Origin: Siphonodentalium dalli | Lineage: Eukaryota; Mollusca; Scaphopoda; Gadilida; Siphonodentaliidae | Assembly (NCBI GenBank): GCA_032622095.1 | Contig: CP136061.1 | Location: 47,935,797 to 47,999,796 of the forward strand | Direction: 5' to 3' | DNA length: 64,000 nt | In this document: piece by piece, positions 10,602 to 22,995 of the stretch | Numbering within the stretch: the first letter of the stretch is position 1 | Layout: every line of letters starts with the position of its first letter | Made by a program: the position numbers and the translations under genes | The notes under the pieces: generated by a model | Databases searched by the model: none | Seen by the model: only the letters and a program-made list of their open reading frames with translations | Told to the model about the DNA's origin: nothing

Positions 10602-11304
10602 TAGTTTGATTTGGCAATTGGTGGAATTTGTAATAGCATTTATAAAAATTAGGAAGAGTACCGGTCATAGTACAAACCCTGTGGGATTCTGCTGTTGATG
10701 TCTGTTATACTGGATGTGGCTCCGCCTACTCTTACTGCTTGCTTCCGGTTAGTTAAGAAATTTCCAATCCATTTGTGTACTTTCCCCAGAGATGTTGTAG
10801 CTGCTTAATTTCTTCAATAATCTTCTGTGTGATGTGGAACGGTGTCAAAAGCCTACATGCATATTTATATTATTATATCTACAGGTATGTCTTGGTCATT
10901 TTGCATGTAGTTGTTAAAATCGTCCTGGACTTCAAGCAGAGCAGGCTCTGTCACCACAAATGTCCTGATTTAAATCTGTGTTGATGTTTTGTGAATAAAT
11001 TGTTGTTTTTCATGTTCTCCACTAGTTAGCTATTTTCTGAATGTTATCTCCATGATCTTGCATACAATACTTCTTAAGACGGACATGCCTGTAATTCTTT
11101 GGGTTTTTACTGCCTCCCTTCTTAAAGATTGGGCAAACGGTGGCCATCTTCCAGATCTCAGGTACTATTCCAGTTTCCAATGATTTGTTAAAAAATGTGC
11201 TGAGTAAGTGGCAGATTTACTATGGCTGCTTCTTTTTAAATATGAGGACGCATCTGATCTTCTCCAAAGCAAGAATCTCAGTACTATTTCAGGTGTCAAA
11301 ACTA

Positions 11305-11412
11305 CAGTAATGCCATAAATAATCGACCCCTTAACCACAGCAGAATTATGGGTAATTTTTCAGGATTTATTTGGAAATATGGCTTGTTGCCATTAATCGA
11401 TAAGCTCTCGGC
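11305..11412 (+). mobile_element. Half copy of hairpin MITE, family B, copy 3
   Basis: Only the left arm is present: CAGTAATGCC preceded by TA, running to aagctctcggcg at the palindrome centre, after which LINE sequence resumes. Loss of one arm at the symmetry centre is a typical outcome of hairpin cleavage or replication slippage. Confidence 0.75.
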
Positions 11413-11745
11413 GCTTTATATACACTGCTTGTTTATCGTGTCTGCCTTCTCGGTGTTGTTGATGCATGACGCTCCATTGGGTTTCGCTATTTCTCCAATT
11501 ACTGGTTTTGCTTTGGAGTTATTTCTTATGTATCTCCAAAAGAATTTTGTATCTCTCTCTATGTTGTCTCTTAATTTATTTTCATAAGATCTGTGTGCGT
11601 TCTTACATTCCAGTGTCGTGTCATTTCTGGATTTTATGTTTATCTTTAACTGCTTTTAATGCTTGGATGTCATCCATGCTTTTTAGTGTAGTCCGCAATC
11701 CCAACATTTACAAGGAATTGAGATGGTCGTCGTCGTTCAAGTTGC

Positions 11746-12710
11746 AGTAAACATGTACACAATACACTCAAATAACATTGCTTTGGACAGCAAATTGGTG
11801 CTATTTTAATAGAATAAAACTGCAAACGAAATAAAAGTGTTGATTTTTTATTTAGTTCAACAAAAATGTTATTCCTGGGATAATTTTGTACACCGCCAAC
11901 TCATGGGAATATATTCCCTGGCCGACTCCCAAGTGGGATCGCAGCCCTCGTAATTGGTTATGGCAATCAGCAATGCCGAAGCCATTTGCTTAAGCAAACT
12001 GGGCCATGGCAAAGGTTGTCGTAACAGATTGCCGAAGCCAAATAATCTGAATTAAGAGGGTTGGATTGCATTGTTACTGATATTAAAGTCATTATGGCGA
12101 ATTGGTAATCCGTACCTTTTAGTCTTTCCTGTTTCGTACGAAGTTACGAACTGGTGTCTGTTTCATTGTGACTCGGAATCGGTCACCACGTGCTTACAAG
12201 TATTGAGCAATGATGTCGTAATATAACTGATTATTTTCACAACATCGTCTCTTTGATTGCATTGATGATCGCTCTGATTGTCTACGACACACATTGAACA
12301 TTATGCACAGACCATTACGGGTTAGAAAAAACTAATCAGTGTATAACCTTTGATGCTTTGATTTCTACGATGTCCATTATTATCCCAACCCTTATTTTGC
12401 TGCATTTTATTAGTTAATTTAACCAAGATACCAGTAGTGGGGTGTGCAACTTTTCAATTCTAGGCACACGATGGCAAGCAAGATCAATTGTGCACCTCAA
12501 AATTGAAGGAATGGTTTACTCGCTTTACTGAGAAAGCAAAAACAATCAGAACGGCAGAGGTTTGATGCCAATGCTGATTATAAACAGATAACCCAAATAT
12601 CTGCCAATTCCAATTGCCGTTCGAGTTAAACTGTTCATCACTAAGAAGGCCGATGACTTCTCTGCACAAGAGGTCTGGATCTCTAGGTAAAAGTCACTAA
12701 GACACTTTGT
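11746..12710. other. Unassigned sequence, no gene seen
   Basis: AT-rich sequence with only short open frames. No motif, repeat or RNA gene recognised. Confidence 0.4.
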
Positions 12711-12793
12711 GTGATCACTGTAGTTAAGTAACGTCGAGCTCGGTTAGTCCTGGGATGGGTGACCGGCTCGAGATTCCGGGTGCTGCCAACTTT
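12711..12793 (+). pseudogene. 5S rRNA-derived fragment (3' two thirds)
   Basis: The phrases gttaagtaacgtcgagct, cggttagtcctgggatgggt, gaccggctcgag and ccgggtgctgcc match, in order and spacing, the internal control region and 3' part of animal 5S rRNA. The first ~35-40 nt of a normal 5S gene are not recognisable and several helix positions are changed. It is followed at ~12812 by a CT dinucleotide run. It may be a stray 5S pseudogene or the head of a 5S-derived SINE; a poly-A tail or LINE-like tail is not evident. Confidence 0.75.
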
Positions 12794-13628
12794 CGGTGAG
12801 ACTCCCGCACTTCTCTCTCTCTCTCTCTCGTTCTGTTAGTGTTACTATTAGTGTTACGGAACAAATGAGAATTTGTTCTATTCACTGAAGCAAGCCCATT
12901 TGAAGCAATGCTGAGGGTTCAATATGCCAAGGGTTCGATAGTACGAGGATCCTTAAGAAGAGGAATAAGATTATAATTCAGCCCTCGAAATTAACTGCTG
13001 TGGCCTGTTAGATTCCACATGTTGCCACAGCATTGTTTATTGCCATGATCAATTTTGAGGACTATATAATTTATATAGTCATTATATTTCCAGAGTTAAT
13101 TCACTGTCACCAGGTTTGGGAAACATGAAAATCAGCTACCCCAATAGCTGAATTCAGCTATATATATTATACTTTCCAACCGGCTACATGTAGTTTTATG
13201 CAATGTGGCAAAAATGCTCAAATTCGCATCAAAATTAGGTCACATGAGTCATGATCCCAGCCCTAAATGAGATGATCTGGCACCATTACTCTGACAAAGT
13301 GCTGCCACTTCTCACAATACCATATAGACGTTAGTACTGAATCTACAATGACATGCGACCTATAATATTTTTGATATTATGTTTTTACCTATTTAAAATT
13401 ATATTTTTAAATAAAATCTCAGTCTGCGCTTGTAACATTAGAGTTTGATACATTTGTTTAAATATATTTGCCCAATAGTGTAGGGATCTAGAAATCATAT
13501 GGTGAGTTAATAATCCCCCTTTTATACTAGTCAATAGGTTGCACCATAGTCATGATTGTGTCAAAATAGATGTCATATCGACAATAGGGAAGTTGGTCAA
13601 AGACAAATCACATTTTGTTTTATTTATA
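12794..13628. other. Unassigned sequence, no gene seen
   Basis: Apart from the CT run at 12812-12829 I see no gene, repeat or motif in this AT-rich stretch. Confidence 0.4.
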
Positions 13629-14529
13629 CAGTAAAACCTCTCTAAACCGAACACCCTTCGGATCAGCCCTTCTGTTCGGTTTAGAGAGGTGTTTCGGTTT
13701 ACAGAAAATCGCAAAACCATTGGAATGTATTGCCGCTGTCCCGACAGCTCATTAATTGTGATAAGTTGATTAAAGCTGACAGTGACAATAAACCACCATC
13801 GTGTACTTTTAGCTAATTAGTGATAAGTTTGGACAATAGTTGTAAAAACAAAGAGTCCCTTCCAGCGCAATAACTGATGTAAAAACAATGTGTCGCTGCT
13901 CTAATTATCTGTGAAGTCACCATTGTTCAATCAATTTGTGAAATAAGCAAAAATGTATCTATGTGTATCTGAAGGTGGTGCAGTGCAGTAACAAATTCTG
14001 GTTTAGGCGTATCCAATTAGACACCTGTTGTTTTAATCCATTTCAAAGCTTCGCCGAGACAAAAGAAAGTACATTACCTATGTGCACCCGCGTTCGAATT
14101 TATTTAGAATAAGATTAAATATAAATACGGCCATATCTTTTTATTATCAGGCATTATATTTGTTTTAATTTATAATTAAATTTGATTAATTTACGAAGAA
14201 CATTTCGTCCGTTTGTAACTAACTGTGACGCTGATCGGGGTCACACACAGGTCAACTCAAAAAACGGAAAGGATCAAATCATTACCTTTTAACTGATTGC
14301 ATTCGGTCTCTTCCATCACTTTCAATGTTCGGATTTTGGAGGTAAACATTAGTGTATTTGTTCACTTATGGACTAATAAAGCCGTCCGGTATTCGGAGTA
14401 CAGAGGTTTCGGATTACAGAGGTATTAATCATTAGTGACAATGCACTTGGGTAATTCGGAACCGAACAATTCATTTGGAATGGAGAGGGATTCAGATTGT
14501 AGGGGGTCCGGATTGGAGAGGTTTCACTG
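13629..14529. mobile_element. pogo/Tigger-like non-autonomous element
   Basis: The left end CAGTAAAACCTCTC follows TA; the right end is the complement of CAGTGAAACCTCTCC. CAGT-starting ends of this type with TA duplication are characteristic of pogo/Tigger elements; the right TA is mutated. Subterminal phrases cggtttagagaggt, cggattacagaggt and cggattggagaggt recur in inverted arrangement. No transposase frame is present in the ~900 bp. Confidence 0.65.
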
Positions 14530-15719
14530 TTCCTATCAATTCTGGACATGGTCAGGCAAAAACTACAACTTGTGTATTTGTTTGCCAGCGTGTGATGTCG
14601 TCGTCCATATGTTTCTGTGATGTTGGATGTGTTCCATTGAATGAGTATGCAATAAATGCATGATCGAAGACTTTTAAAGGTAGGCTTAGTTTTCATAGAC
14701 CCTGCCTGATGTTCAGACTCAGAGCATTTACAAATGTTCGTGATAAGCAAGGATGGCTCACTTAAGCCCCACACCCATGCTCTACCAAAATGGTGCTCCA
14801 ACGTGCGGCTCAAACCCATGACGGTGACCCTGAGATTAAGAGCGAGTTTTCCCCGTTGACCTCGACAGGACTTCGAATTGCATCACTGACTGCCGATTCA
14901 CATGGTTTTGTTTACTAAAACATGGTTAGAGAAAAAAAAATTATATATACTGGGGTCCCCTATTACCGGTGGTTTTAACTTTGACCACAGATTTTACACA
15001 TAAATATGCAATTTATATTATTTTTTTAATCAGTACTAGGGAAAGTGATTATTCTTTTACAAAATCACTAAAATTTATTTTCCGATCCGATTGTCTGCGC
15101 TTGCTATAAATAATAAAAGTAGGTCACCCAACCAGAAGGTCACCGGTAGACCTGTCACCCATTACCAGTGCAAATAAAAAATGGCCGGGTTTACTATGTC
15201 TGACACGTGGTTCGCGATGAATGTGAATAATTATCGACTCTCAATCAGAAGGAAATTTTGTTTGGGAGAATGTTAATCAAAACTACACCTTCTCAATCAT
15301 CCAAAAGTCAAATAACACCATGCTGTACCACACAATTGAGACTAGCACTAGAAGCAGCGCTAGTTTTTGTTATTAAAAATAGTATATTAGCTGCTTCGTA
15401 CCTGGCCGTTTTCTGAAATTTTAAATTAGTTCCAACAGTTTCAAACAATCTTCCGACAATTCCAATGATATTAAGAAAGAAAAAATGACAGAACTTCCCC
15501 ACAGGCACATTCCAGTTAACTTATCCCACATGCCCACGCAAACATTCCAAGACAACGATGTGGTTATATTTAAGGCAAAAAGTCCTGGCATTTTTTCTTC
15601 ATACAACTTACTCACCTTAATTGGTAGAATCTTTATTAATACTCGCTCTATAGTCCATTTTATTCATTAAACTGGTCGTAAATGGTAGTAATATACGTAA
15701 ATAACACTGAATCAAAGCA
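14530..15719. other. Unassigned sequence, no gene seen
   Basis: AT-rich sequence with only short open frames; no recognisable domain or repeat boundary. Confidence 0.4.
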
Positions 15720-17632
15720 CAGTCAGGGACTGATAACGCCAAAATCCGTTAACATTGGCCTTAGCGTATCTGTATCTGTAGTGGGTTCAGTGCAGTAACC
15801 AATTCTGGTTTTAGGCGCACTGGGTGGAGGATGATATTGGTTCCGTCGAGGACTCTGATGGTGCTGTGTCCTCAGGTTCAGTGATTCCATCGCTGCGGAG
15901 TGCCCGTAAGAATAACTCTGGATCACTGTTGCACACGATCCGGACTTCCAGTTGGTTCCAATCCAGGATCGTCTTGTTAAAGAAAGAATGTTTTAATTGA
16001 TTACAGCTGGTACGCCATGGCTCGAAGGCTCTTACATTAATACATTCTTCTTTTTCGACGATGTTTGTTGTCACACAGTCAACTAATTTTTTGGCTGTGA
16101 TCTTCCTTCCTGATTTCTTAGGCGTTAGGTAGTTGTTTGCACTTAATGCTGGCACCATCCCCTCAACTATCTTATGGAACTGGATGAGACGCTGTTCTCT
16201 ACGTCGCTCGTCTAGAGGTTTTAGATCTAGTTCCTCAAGCATGGTGGTGACTGATGTTTCTTGGTGACTATAATTATTCTTTATGAATCTCGCGCTCCTT
16301 CGCTGTACTTTTTCAAGGTGGTCAATGTCTTTCTTTAAGTGGGGGTCCCATACCACTGCTCCACATTCGAGCGCCAATCTCACTGTAGCGATGTAAGCTG
16401 TCTTTTTACATTTCTCTGGAGCATGTCTGATGTTACGTCTTATGAGGCCTAAAGCACAGTTTGCTTTCTTTGTTGTCTTCCTAATATGGGCTGACCATGT
16501 CAGGTCGTTGGTAAAGGTCAGTCCCAGGTATGGGGTCTCAGCTGTTGACTCTAGTATGTGTTCTCCCAGTTGGTACATGTATGATGATTTGTTTTTGGTG
16601 CTCATGATGTTACATTTTTTGGAGTTGAAACGCATACCCCAGTTTTCAGCCCAGTCTTCAAGCTTCTTTAGATCTTTTTGGAGTATGTGGTGGTCTTTCT
16701 GTGAGGTGATGTTTCTGTATAGCAGGCAGTCATCTGCGAACAGTCTCACTTGGGAAATTTACACATGTTGGTAGGTCGTCCTGAATCAACTGGGACATAT
16801 GAGTAGCTTCCTTCAACAACTACTCGCATTCGTCTTTTGGTTAGGAATGATGAGAGCCAGGTGTATATATTTCCTTTAATTCCATAGTTTTGAACTTTCT
16901 GTAGTAGTTTGTTGTGTGGTATAGTGTCAAAGGCTTTTGAGAAGTCAAGTACCGGTATTGCTATATCTGTTTGGATGTCTTTGTTGAAGGATTGGAGCAG
17001 GTCATCTGATGTTGTTAGTAGCTGTGTTACGCATGAGTAGCCTTTCCTGAATCCATGATTTAATTTGGTCAGGACTTCATGTTTGTCAAGATGGTTCAGC
17101 AGGTGACGGCATATAATATGCTCCAGTATTTTGCAGCATACTGTTGTTAAGGAAACTGGTCAGTAGTTTTCCGGTTTGTGGACGTCCCCCTTCTTAAATA
17201 CCGGAGCAACGTTTGCGTCCCTCCAGTCTTGTGGTAGTTCTCCTGTGGTGATGGATTTGTGGAAATAATAGGCCAGGCCTGGAGCGATGGAATTGGCCCA
17301 TTTTTTCAGGACTTGATTTGGAAGGGCATCTGGTCCGCTAGCTTTGCCGGGTTTTAAGTCCCTAAGTAGCTTTTCCACACCTTCAACTGATATGTTCAGG
17401 TCTCCTATGGTCAATGGTTTGTCAGATGGGAGTGGTACTTTGGTGGTATTTGTCTTCTTGGTGAATACAGAGCGGAACTGGGTGTTTAAGAGTTCTGCTT
17501 TCGTGACAGGGTCATTTGTGAGGTTTCCTTGGTGTTTTATTGGCGCTATCCCGATGTTGTCCCGCTTCCTGGATTTCAGATAATTACAGAATGGCTTTGT
17601 GTTCTTATTTGCCAGCCCCTCTTCAATGACTC
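15720..17632 (-). pseudogene. 5'-truncated Jockey/CR1-type LINE, reverse transcriptase with three lesions
   Basis: The minus strand from ~17632 encodes a LINE reverse transcriptase: LKPGKASGPDALPNQ and WRDANVAPVFKKGD (17350-17190), then PVSLTTVCCKILEHI, FSKAFDTIPHN (near 16940), then FADDCLLYR (catalytic YxDD-type box, ~16740), PYLGLTFTNDLTW and the C-terminal ORF2 region ending at the stop near 15811. Three lesions are visible: a stop at 17158-17160 where NYRPVSL is expected (a CGA to TGA change), an internal deletion removing the GVPQGxxLGPLLF block near 16785, and a frameshift just before FADD. The endonuclease domain is absent. 15811-15720 is probably 3' UTR. The element cannot encode a complete protein. 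Confidence 0.8.
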
Positions 17633-18651
17633 GTAATTACGTCAGACGAAAAAAGTAACGGAAAAACATTGACGGGCAATGCGTAAAGCACCGGTAAGAT
17701 TCCAGATAAGCTAGTAATCGATGAGCAACAAAAAACATGAAATACGCCTCTAATAGGGGATCACTGGTAATAGGGGACATGACTATATATTAAATATCGA
17801 CCAATGAGAAATAGGGTAACATTTGCTCCTGATTAGTAGCTGTAGATGTCAAGCAATTTTATCACTTCAAAGCTTACAAAATGTTTTTAATATTTTTATG
17901 GACATTCTGCTGCATTTGAGTCTGACACTGCAATGATCATGTTTTTTTTATAACTTTTGGACGAAGAAAAACAATCGACAATGCCGTTTACGCAGCCATA
18001 ATCGCTGCAGTAAGACAGAAATACAACGAATTTTCGGAATCGGAAACCGGAAGATCAACAGCTGATCAAGACAAGATGTCGGCATTTCTGTATATTAATT
18101 TTAATTTTTATTGTTTTCTGACAAGGTGTCTGTGGTTTTAGTTGCGTTTTATAACTGCTAGCGCAAACAAACTACGTTTACCATTCGTCTCTTGGTTTTC
18201 TAGTTTCTGGGCACGCACAACACGGTTTCAATTTCTTTTGCTCGCCTTCTTTCTTTTCGTTCGGCATGTCAAAAGAAATGAACGCAAAACGTGATGAAAA
18301 TTTTTAAGGTGAAGGTCAAATAAACTTTGTCCTGACCACATGCTAAAATGTTCCCCTCAGAAGTACACATCAATTTTACAGGATAGTGGATGAGGATATT
18401 AAGAACAAATAATAGACATTACTATGGAGTAAATTAACTTCCATCATAGCTCACCCATAATATAAAATAAGAAAATTAGCTCCAATTATATACCTTTAAA
18501 GAATATACGACAATATCAATATTTCTAAGAAAGAAAAGAAAATCGATTTTTAAAAACGCATTCTGGAGATTTCTGCATCCATGTTTTAGCGACACCACGA
18601 AATTGAGCAACGCACAAACTTTCCCAAAAGTACCGGTAAATTTGTAAAGAA
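17633..18651. other. Unassigned sequence, no gene seen
   Basis: No gene, RNA or repeat boundary recognised. Short open frames only. Confidence 0.4.
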
Positions 18652-18666
18652 TGGCAGAAGCTGAGG
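18652..18666 (+). CDS. TAF13: Possible first coding exon of TAF13 (very tentative)
   Basis: ATGGCAGAAGCTGAG would encode MAEAE and end in phase 0 before a GT, joining in frame to the FEDEAEEED exon at 26466. Human TAF13 begins with a short acidic stretch starting MAD, so composition fits, and the start context is good (A at -3, G at +4). The following GTTAAA is a poor donor match. Other short ATG exons upstream of 26466 cannot be excluded. Confidence 0.2.
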
Positions 18667-18719
18667 TTAAAGAATCTGGAGACAATGTCCGTTGCATTTG
18701 AAAAATCGAAGTGTTATTT

Positions 18720-18900
18720 ATTATTTCTCCGTACCGGGGGAGTTTCTGGACATATTGTCGATGGCGTCGTCCGTCTGTCCAGTGTCCGTCCAGATACTTG
18801 ATTGTCAAATAATATCTAAAACCCAATGCCACTTGATTTTTACTAAATTTTAGAGTTATCCATCGTCATCTGCAATTTAATGGGACACCTTCGGCTTGAT
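18720..18900 (+). repeat. Fragment of a GTCC-type array element
   Basis: The phrase cgtccgtctgtccagtgtccgtcc followed by gagttatccatcg resembles the head and first unit of the array families seen elsewhere in the window. No full array follows. Confidence 0.45.
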
Positions 18901-18984
18901 GAATATTTGCCTGGCCTCCAAAAATTACATATCTTGGGAAATAACAAATTTAACAAGAAATTATGTCATTGGAATCCATGTAAA

Positions 18985-19018
18985 AAAGTGGAAACAGGCC
19001 CACTCGCCCTGGGCCAGC
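18985..19018. repeat. GC-rich ggcgag/ctcgcc motif, outlying copy
   Basis: Contains ggcccactcgccctgggcc followed by agctcgccccaa. The same words form a palindromic cluster at 21247-21341. Sequence between the two clusters (19019-21246) contains no recognised gene. Confidence 0.5.
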
Positions 19019-20059
19019 TCGCCCCAAGGTATAATGTCTTATTTAAGTTGGTTTTCTTTTGTGTCTTTTTGCTTGCTTTCTCACTCTCCCTCCCTCTGTC
19101 TCTCTCTAAGACTAGTAAGAGTTGTCAGGAGATAGATTGGATAGTTGTGATAATTATTTATTCGGATGATAACAATAATAACATAAGAACATATATACAT
19201 AATAATATGAAACAGCAAATTTAGGAGCGTCTGATAGGATTGAGTACCTTTATGTATAACATATTACGGCTAACATGACGCGGTCGGCGCCTCTGCAAAG
19301 CAGGCCCAGTCCAAACCAGCTAATTGTACATGGCAGTGCGGTTTGATACCCCCGTGTAATTATCGGCTGATAGAATGTGTGTTACATCACTAATTAGTTT
19401 ATCACAAGGATGTATTAACGTGCTATTGAACTTATTTACCAAATGTAAGCATACATTGCCACATTAAACATGTTTCTGAATTTCTTTTAACATGGTTGTA
19501 GTAAGAATTTAAAAAATGTAAATTAATTAAATAAAGCCGATTATTCTCATTTTAGAAACATACATAAAGGATGATAAGCCTTGAGTATGGCGGAAAATAT
19601 TTATATTGCAGGTAACATACCTTTATTAGGTGATTATGTGCGGTCCGTGCAACGAACCGGAGGACAGGCATAATATATATGTATATGATGTCTTTGGGCT
19701 ATTCATATTCCACCGACACGGAGAAACGGAACAATTCCTAGGTGCCGCGTTGGTTTAAACATTCAGATTTTTTGTCAGTAAAAACATTCTACAATACGTT
19801 TTACGCCATCATTTTAATGAGAACAGCGCTCCTACATTAGCCGCTGGCGTGTTCTGTCGACATGTATAGGTCCTGGGGTATATCACTGTGACAACGGCAT
19901 TCGAAATGGCGTCATTTTGGGCTTCACGTCAACTGAAAAAACTCAGCAAATCATCCTAGGTGCGATTTAAAACCTCCGGATCATTGTCAAGGTCAGGTCG
20001 GGGTCACAATTTAACCCGTCCATGACACTTCCCATAGGTAGCAAGTTTGAGCTCAATCG

Positions 20060-20720
20060 GTTCGAGTCTATAAAGGACACACACATATATATATAATTTG
20101 TGGGTACCCGTTTCAAGGTGAAGAAGACATAAGAATCACACAACACGCAGTACCTGTCCCTCAAAGAGGTATGATTTAAGGTACATCGGGCGGAAAAACT
20201 GACCCGATGAAAATGTCCCCCGTTCCTAGGAACGACAGACATACGAATCACACATCACGCATTTTTTTTCACACAACACGCAGTACCCGTTCCTAAAAGA
20301 TGTATGATTGAAAAATTCCCCTGTTCCTAGGAACGACAGACATAAGAATCACACAACACGCATGTTTTGTTTTCCGATGAGTTAATTCTGCATTTTTAAT
20401 CAAGATAAATGCATTTCGCGTTTTTCGTCCGTAGTTTCGTAGGCACATGCGACCGTTTAGCAACTATTTTTCAATTGATCCAGAAACATGCCTATATCAG
20501 CACGTTCGATGACATGGTCGCACGTGAAATTGGACCCGTCCATGTTGCTCCCGGGATCGAAGTAGTCCTACACACAAATTTTAGTCGCATCGGTCAAGGT
20601 CCAGAAACATGCCTATGAGCGAGGTCAGGTTGACACGTTAAATACCAAATCCGAGTCGGATCGGTCGAGCAGTGTGCGAGTCTATAACACACATACATTC
20701 ATACACACATACATACAGAC
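20060..20720. repeat. Direct repeats and retroposon-like tails
   Basis: cctaggaacgacagacat followed by a.gaatcacaca.cacgca occurs at ~20225 and ~20325, with a related copy at ~20125. Two stretches end in cgagtctata followed by ACAC/ACAT-rich runs (~20065 and ~20675), which resembles the 3' tail of some non-LTR retroposons. No coding region is seen and the class is uncertain. Confidence 0.4.
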
Positions 20721-21246
20721 AGATATTCCAAAATGTATAATCGATAGCTACAAGAATTCTATGATAAATAGTTCACGGGCGATCTGATGCATGCATCTTA
20801 GTTTTCTTGTATACTGTATGTGGTCGGCATATGAAAGTGATTATCTATCACACGTTCTGAAGCCATCTCACCCTCTGAAGTGTGAAGTGTGATTAGTCGA
20901 CTGGTTACTGTGTAAACAACCTGCTTCTATTGTTTTGATAGGATAAGAATGGGGACAATAACGGCTAAGGGTTTCCCAAACTCCAGAGATAGTGAGATGA
21001 ACTCAGAGAATAAGAGAAACTTTAATATCAATAATATGAAAACAGTTCATTTTTGTTATTTATGAATTCGCTGGTTCATCGTTCAAACCAACTAGTGTGA
21101 TATACCGGCTATTATCTTTGCTAACAAACGTGCCTAAAGTAATCTAAATGTCGAAATTGATGGACATAACTCTGAAATATATCATAATATGAACTTAAAA
21201 AATTAATATATCAATATATATTAACTTATTTACAACTTTAATACAA

Positions 21247-21341
21247 ATGTAACACCCGGGCCAACTCGCCCCTGAAAGCTGGGCCAGCTCGCCCCAAAAA
21301 CTGCCTGGGGCGAGTGGGCCCTGGGGCGAGTGGGCCCGGAT
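21247..21341. repeat. GC-rich palindrome cluster in AT-rich DNA
   Basis: Arms ccgggccaactcgcccc and ggggcgagtgggcccgg pair across the cluster, with further copies of ggggcgag and ctcgcccc between them. The composition contrasts sharply with the flanks. It might be the end of a mobile element, the other end being near 18985, but no target duplication was found. Confidence 0.55.
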
Positions 21342-22945
21342 CCTAAAAAAGTATGCCCAAGTAGTGTTACGACCTGCCGGCTGCACTATATAATCAGAAC
21401 TCTATGTGTTGACTTATATATATATGTGCATCAAGATTTAATTAACTATAAATATTTATTATAACCAATTATGTACATGAAAGTTGCTTGCTGATGGTAG
21501 GGGTGGGGTCTACCTCTGAATTTTCATATTGCAACCACATCTTTTACCATTTCATGGCTTCCAACTGTTCGACTGGCCCATGCCCATTCTGGATGAAATT
21601 TTAGTTGGGAAAATTTCGAGGGGAAATGTGCGTGCCAATATAGCGTCGCTTTGGATACAACATATGACGTCACCTAACAGTTTACGTGAACGTGCTTTTA
21701 CTACCGTAATTTAAACTAAAGAAAAGTTTATTTAGTGATATGACAAACATTTTAGACATTTACGAGATGAGTCATGTTGTTTTCGCGATGTGGCTAACTA
21801 TGTGCAGTTTTATGAAATTTCAGTCATTTTCCGAATGGCATAGCAATTTAACCCGAGTCAGGTTGGCAATATTTATAATTTAAGTAAGGCCAAAGAAAAA
21901 AGATACTATGTTTCCGCACATCGACCAACCCTAAAAATAACCGCTGACCCCAATATTTTTATTGATATTTTTAGAAAAAGCTGAACATTTCTATAAAAAA
22001 AAAAAATTCTTTACTGCTTTTTTGCCACCAATGCACATACTAGTACATAATGATGTTCATTAGTGTGCAAACGTAAACACATGTTTTCTAACATATCCCT
22101 GTGTAAAGTGACTGAAAAGTGACAGCTGGACCTCAAAAGTTAAAACTCCAAGTGTGGATTGATGGATTGATGGGCATGATTTTGCGATTTTAATGTTCTG
22201 ACAGTGGATCTCAGGCCTGCTTTAAGCCTTATTTGGGAACTATCAACAGACATGGTGGGTGTGTATCGGTATTTATATATATATATAGAGGTTATCATCA
22301 CACATGGTAGGGTATAGCTGCTCTTTCCAAAAACCACGCATGCTAGGTTGGATGTACATGTACTGGCTGCCTCCAGACAATGGGATGTACTATCCGATGT
22401 AGTCATCACAATACAAGTACCGGTGTAATGGCGGTATGGGTAAAATTCTCATAAAACATTAGTGACATTAATTTCATACCAAGTAATATAGCCAAAATTA
22501 TGAAAATGCGGTATGTGAATAACAAATCACACACTTAAACATAAACCAAGTTTGATCTTTTATTCAATCTTAATGTATATTTCCAATGTATTGTTCAAGT
22601 AATACTTTCCTCACAACATGAGTTGGCATATTTTATGTCACTTCGGTCGAGGTAGTTCAATATTTCTGCAGCTAGATCAAAAATTAAAAAATAAAATACA
22701 AAAAATAAAAATTCCCTACCCTACCTACCCTAATTTTTTCACACTGTTAGCGGAAACATACTATCTTCTTTTTTTTTTGGCCTAATGATTATTGTTTAAA
22801 GTATAAACCATGTCGTAACAGTCATTGGCCTATCATATATCTTGGATTCAAAATCTTGAAATGGTAACTCAGGCATACAAAGGGGGCACTGGAAGATATA
22901 TTTAACGTAGTTAAACTTTTAACAGGACGATTGAAGCCCGTGCCA
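21342..22945. other. Unassigned sequence, no gene seen
   Basis: AT-rich sequence with poly-A and poly-T runs; no gene or repeat recognised. Confidence 0.4.
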
Positions 22946-22995
22946 CTTCTGGGGACCTCATTCTGCAAATATCAGACACACTAAATCCAGACTTG
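22946..22995. mobile_element. Family A dumbbell fragment (right end only)
   Basis: cttctggggacctcattctgcaaat followed by cagacacactaaatccag and acttg matches the right end of family A. Everything internal to it is absent. Confidence 0.7.

Larger units (their letters stand above)
9790..11745 (-). pseudogene. Decayed CR1/L2-like LINE (reverse transcriptase remnant)
   Basis: Read on the minus strand, fragments in shifting frames match a LINE ORF2 in the expected order: KFFWRYIRNNSKAKP (near 11553-11510, the linker before RT), AFDTVPHH (near 10855-10829), FLTNRKQAVRVGGA and a broken IPQG box (10760-10690), then RPMVEYGSSIWNPAL (10015-9971, thumb/C-terminal region). Many stops and frameshifts show it is dead. 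No endonuclease domain is seen, so it is 5'-truncated. Two family B hairpin MITEs (10380-10601 and 11305-11412) lie inside it. CR1/L2 assignment is by resemblance only. Confidence 0.7.

Noticed and set aside
18476-18832. 118-codon minus-strand frame
   Set aside because: It crosses the GTCC-type array fragment and has no family features.
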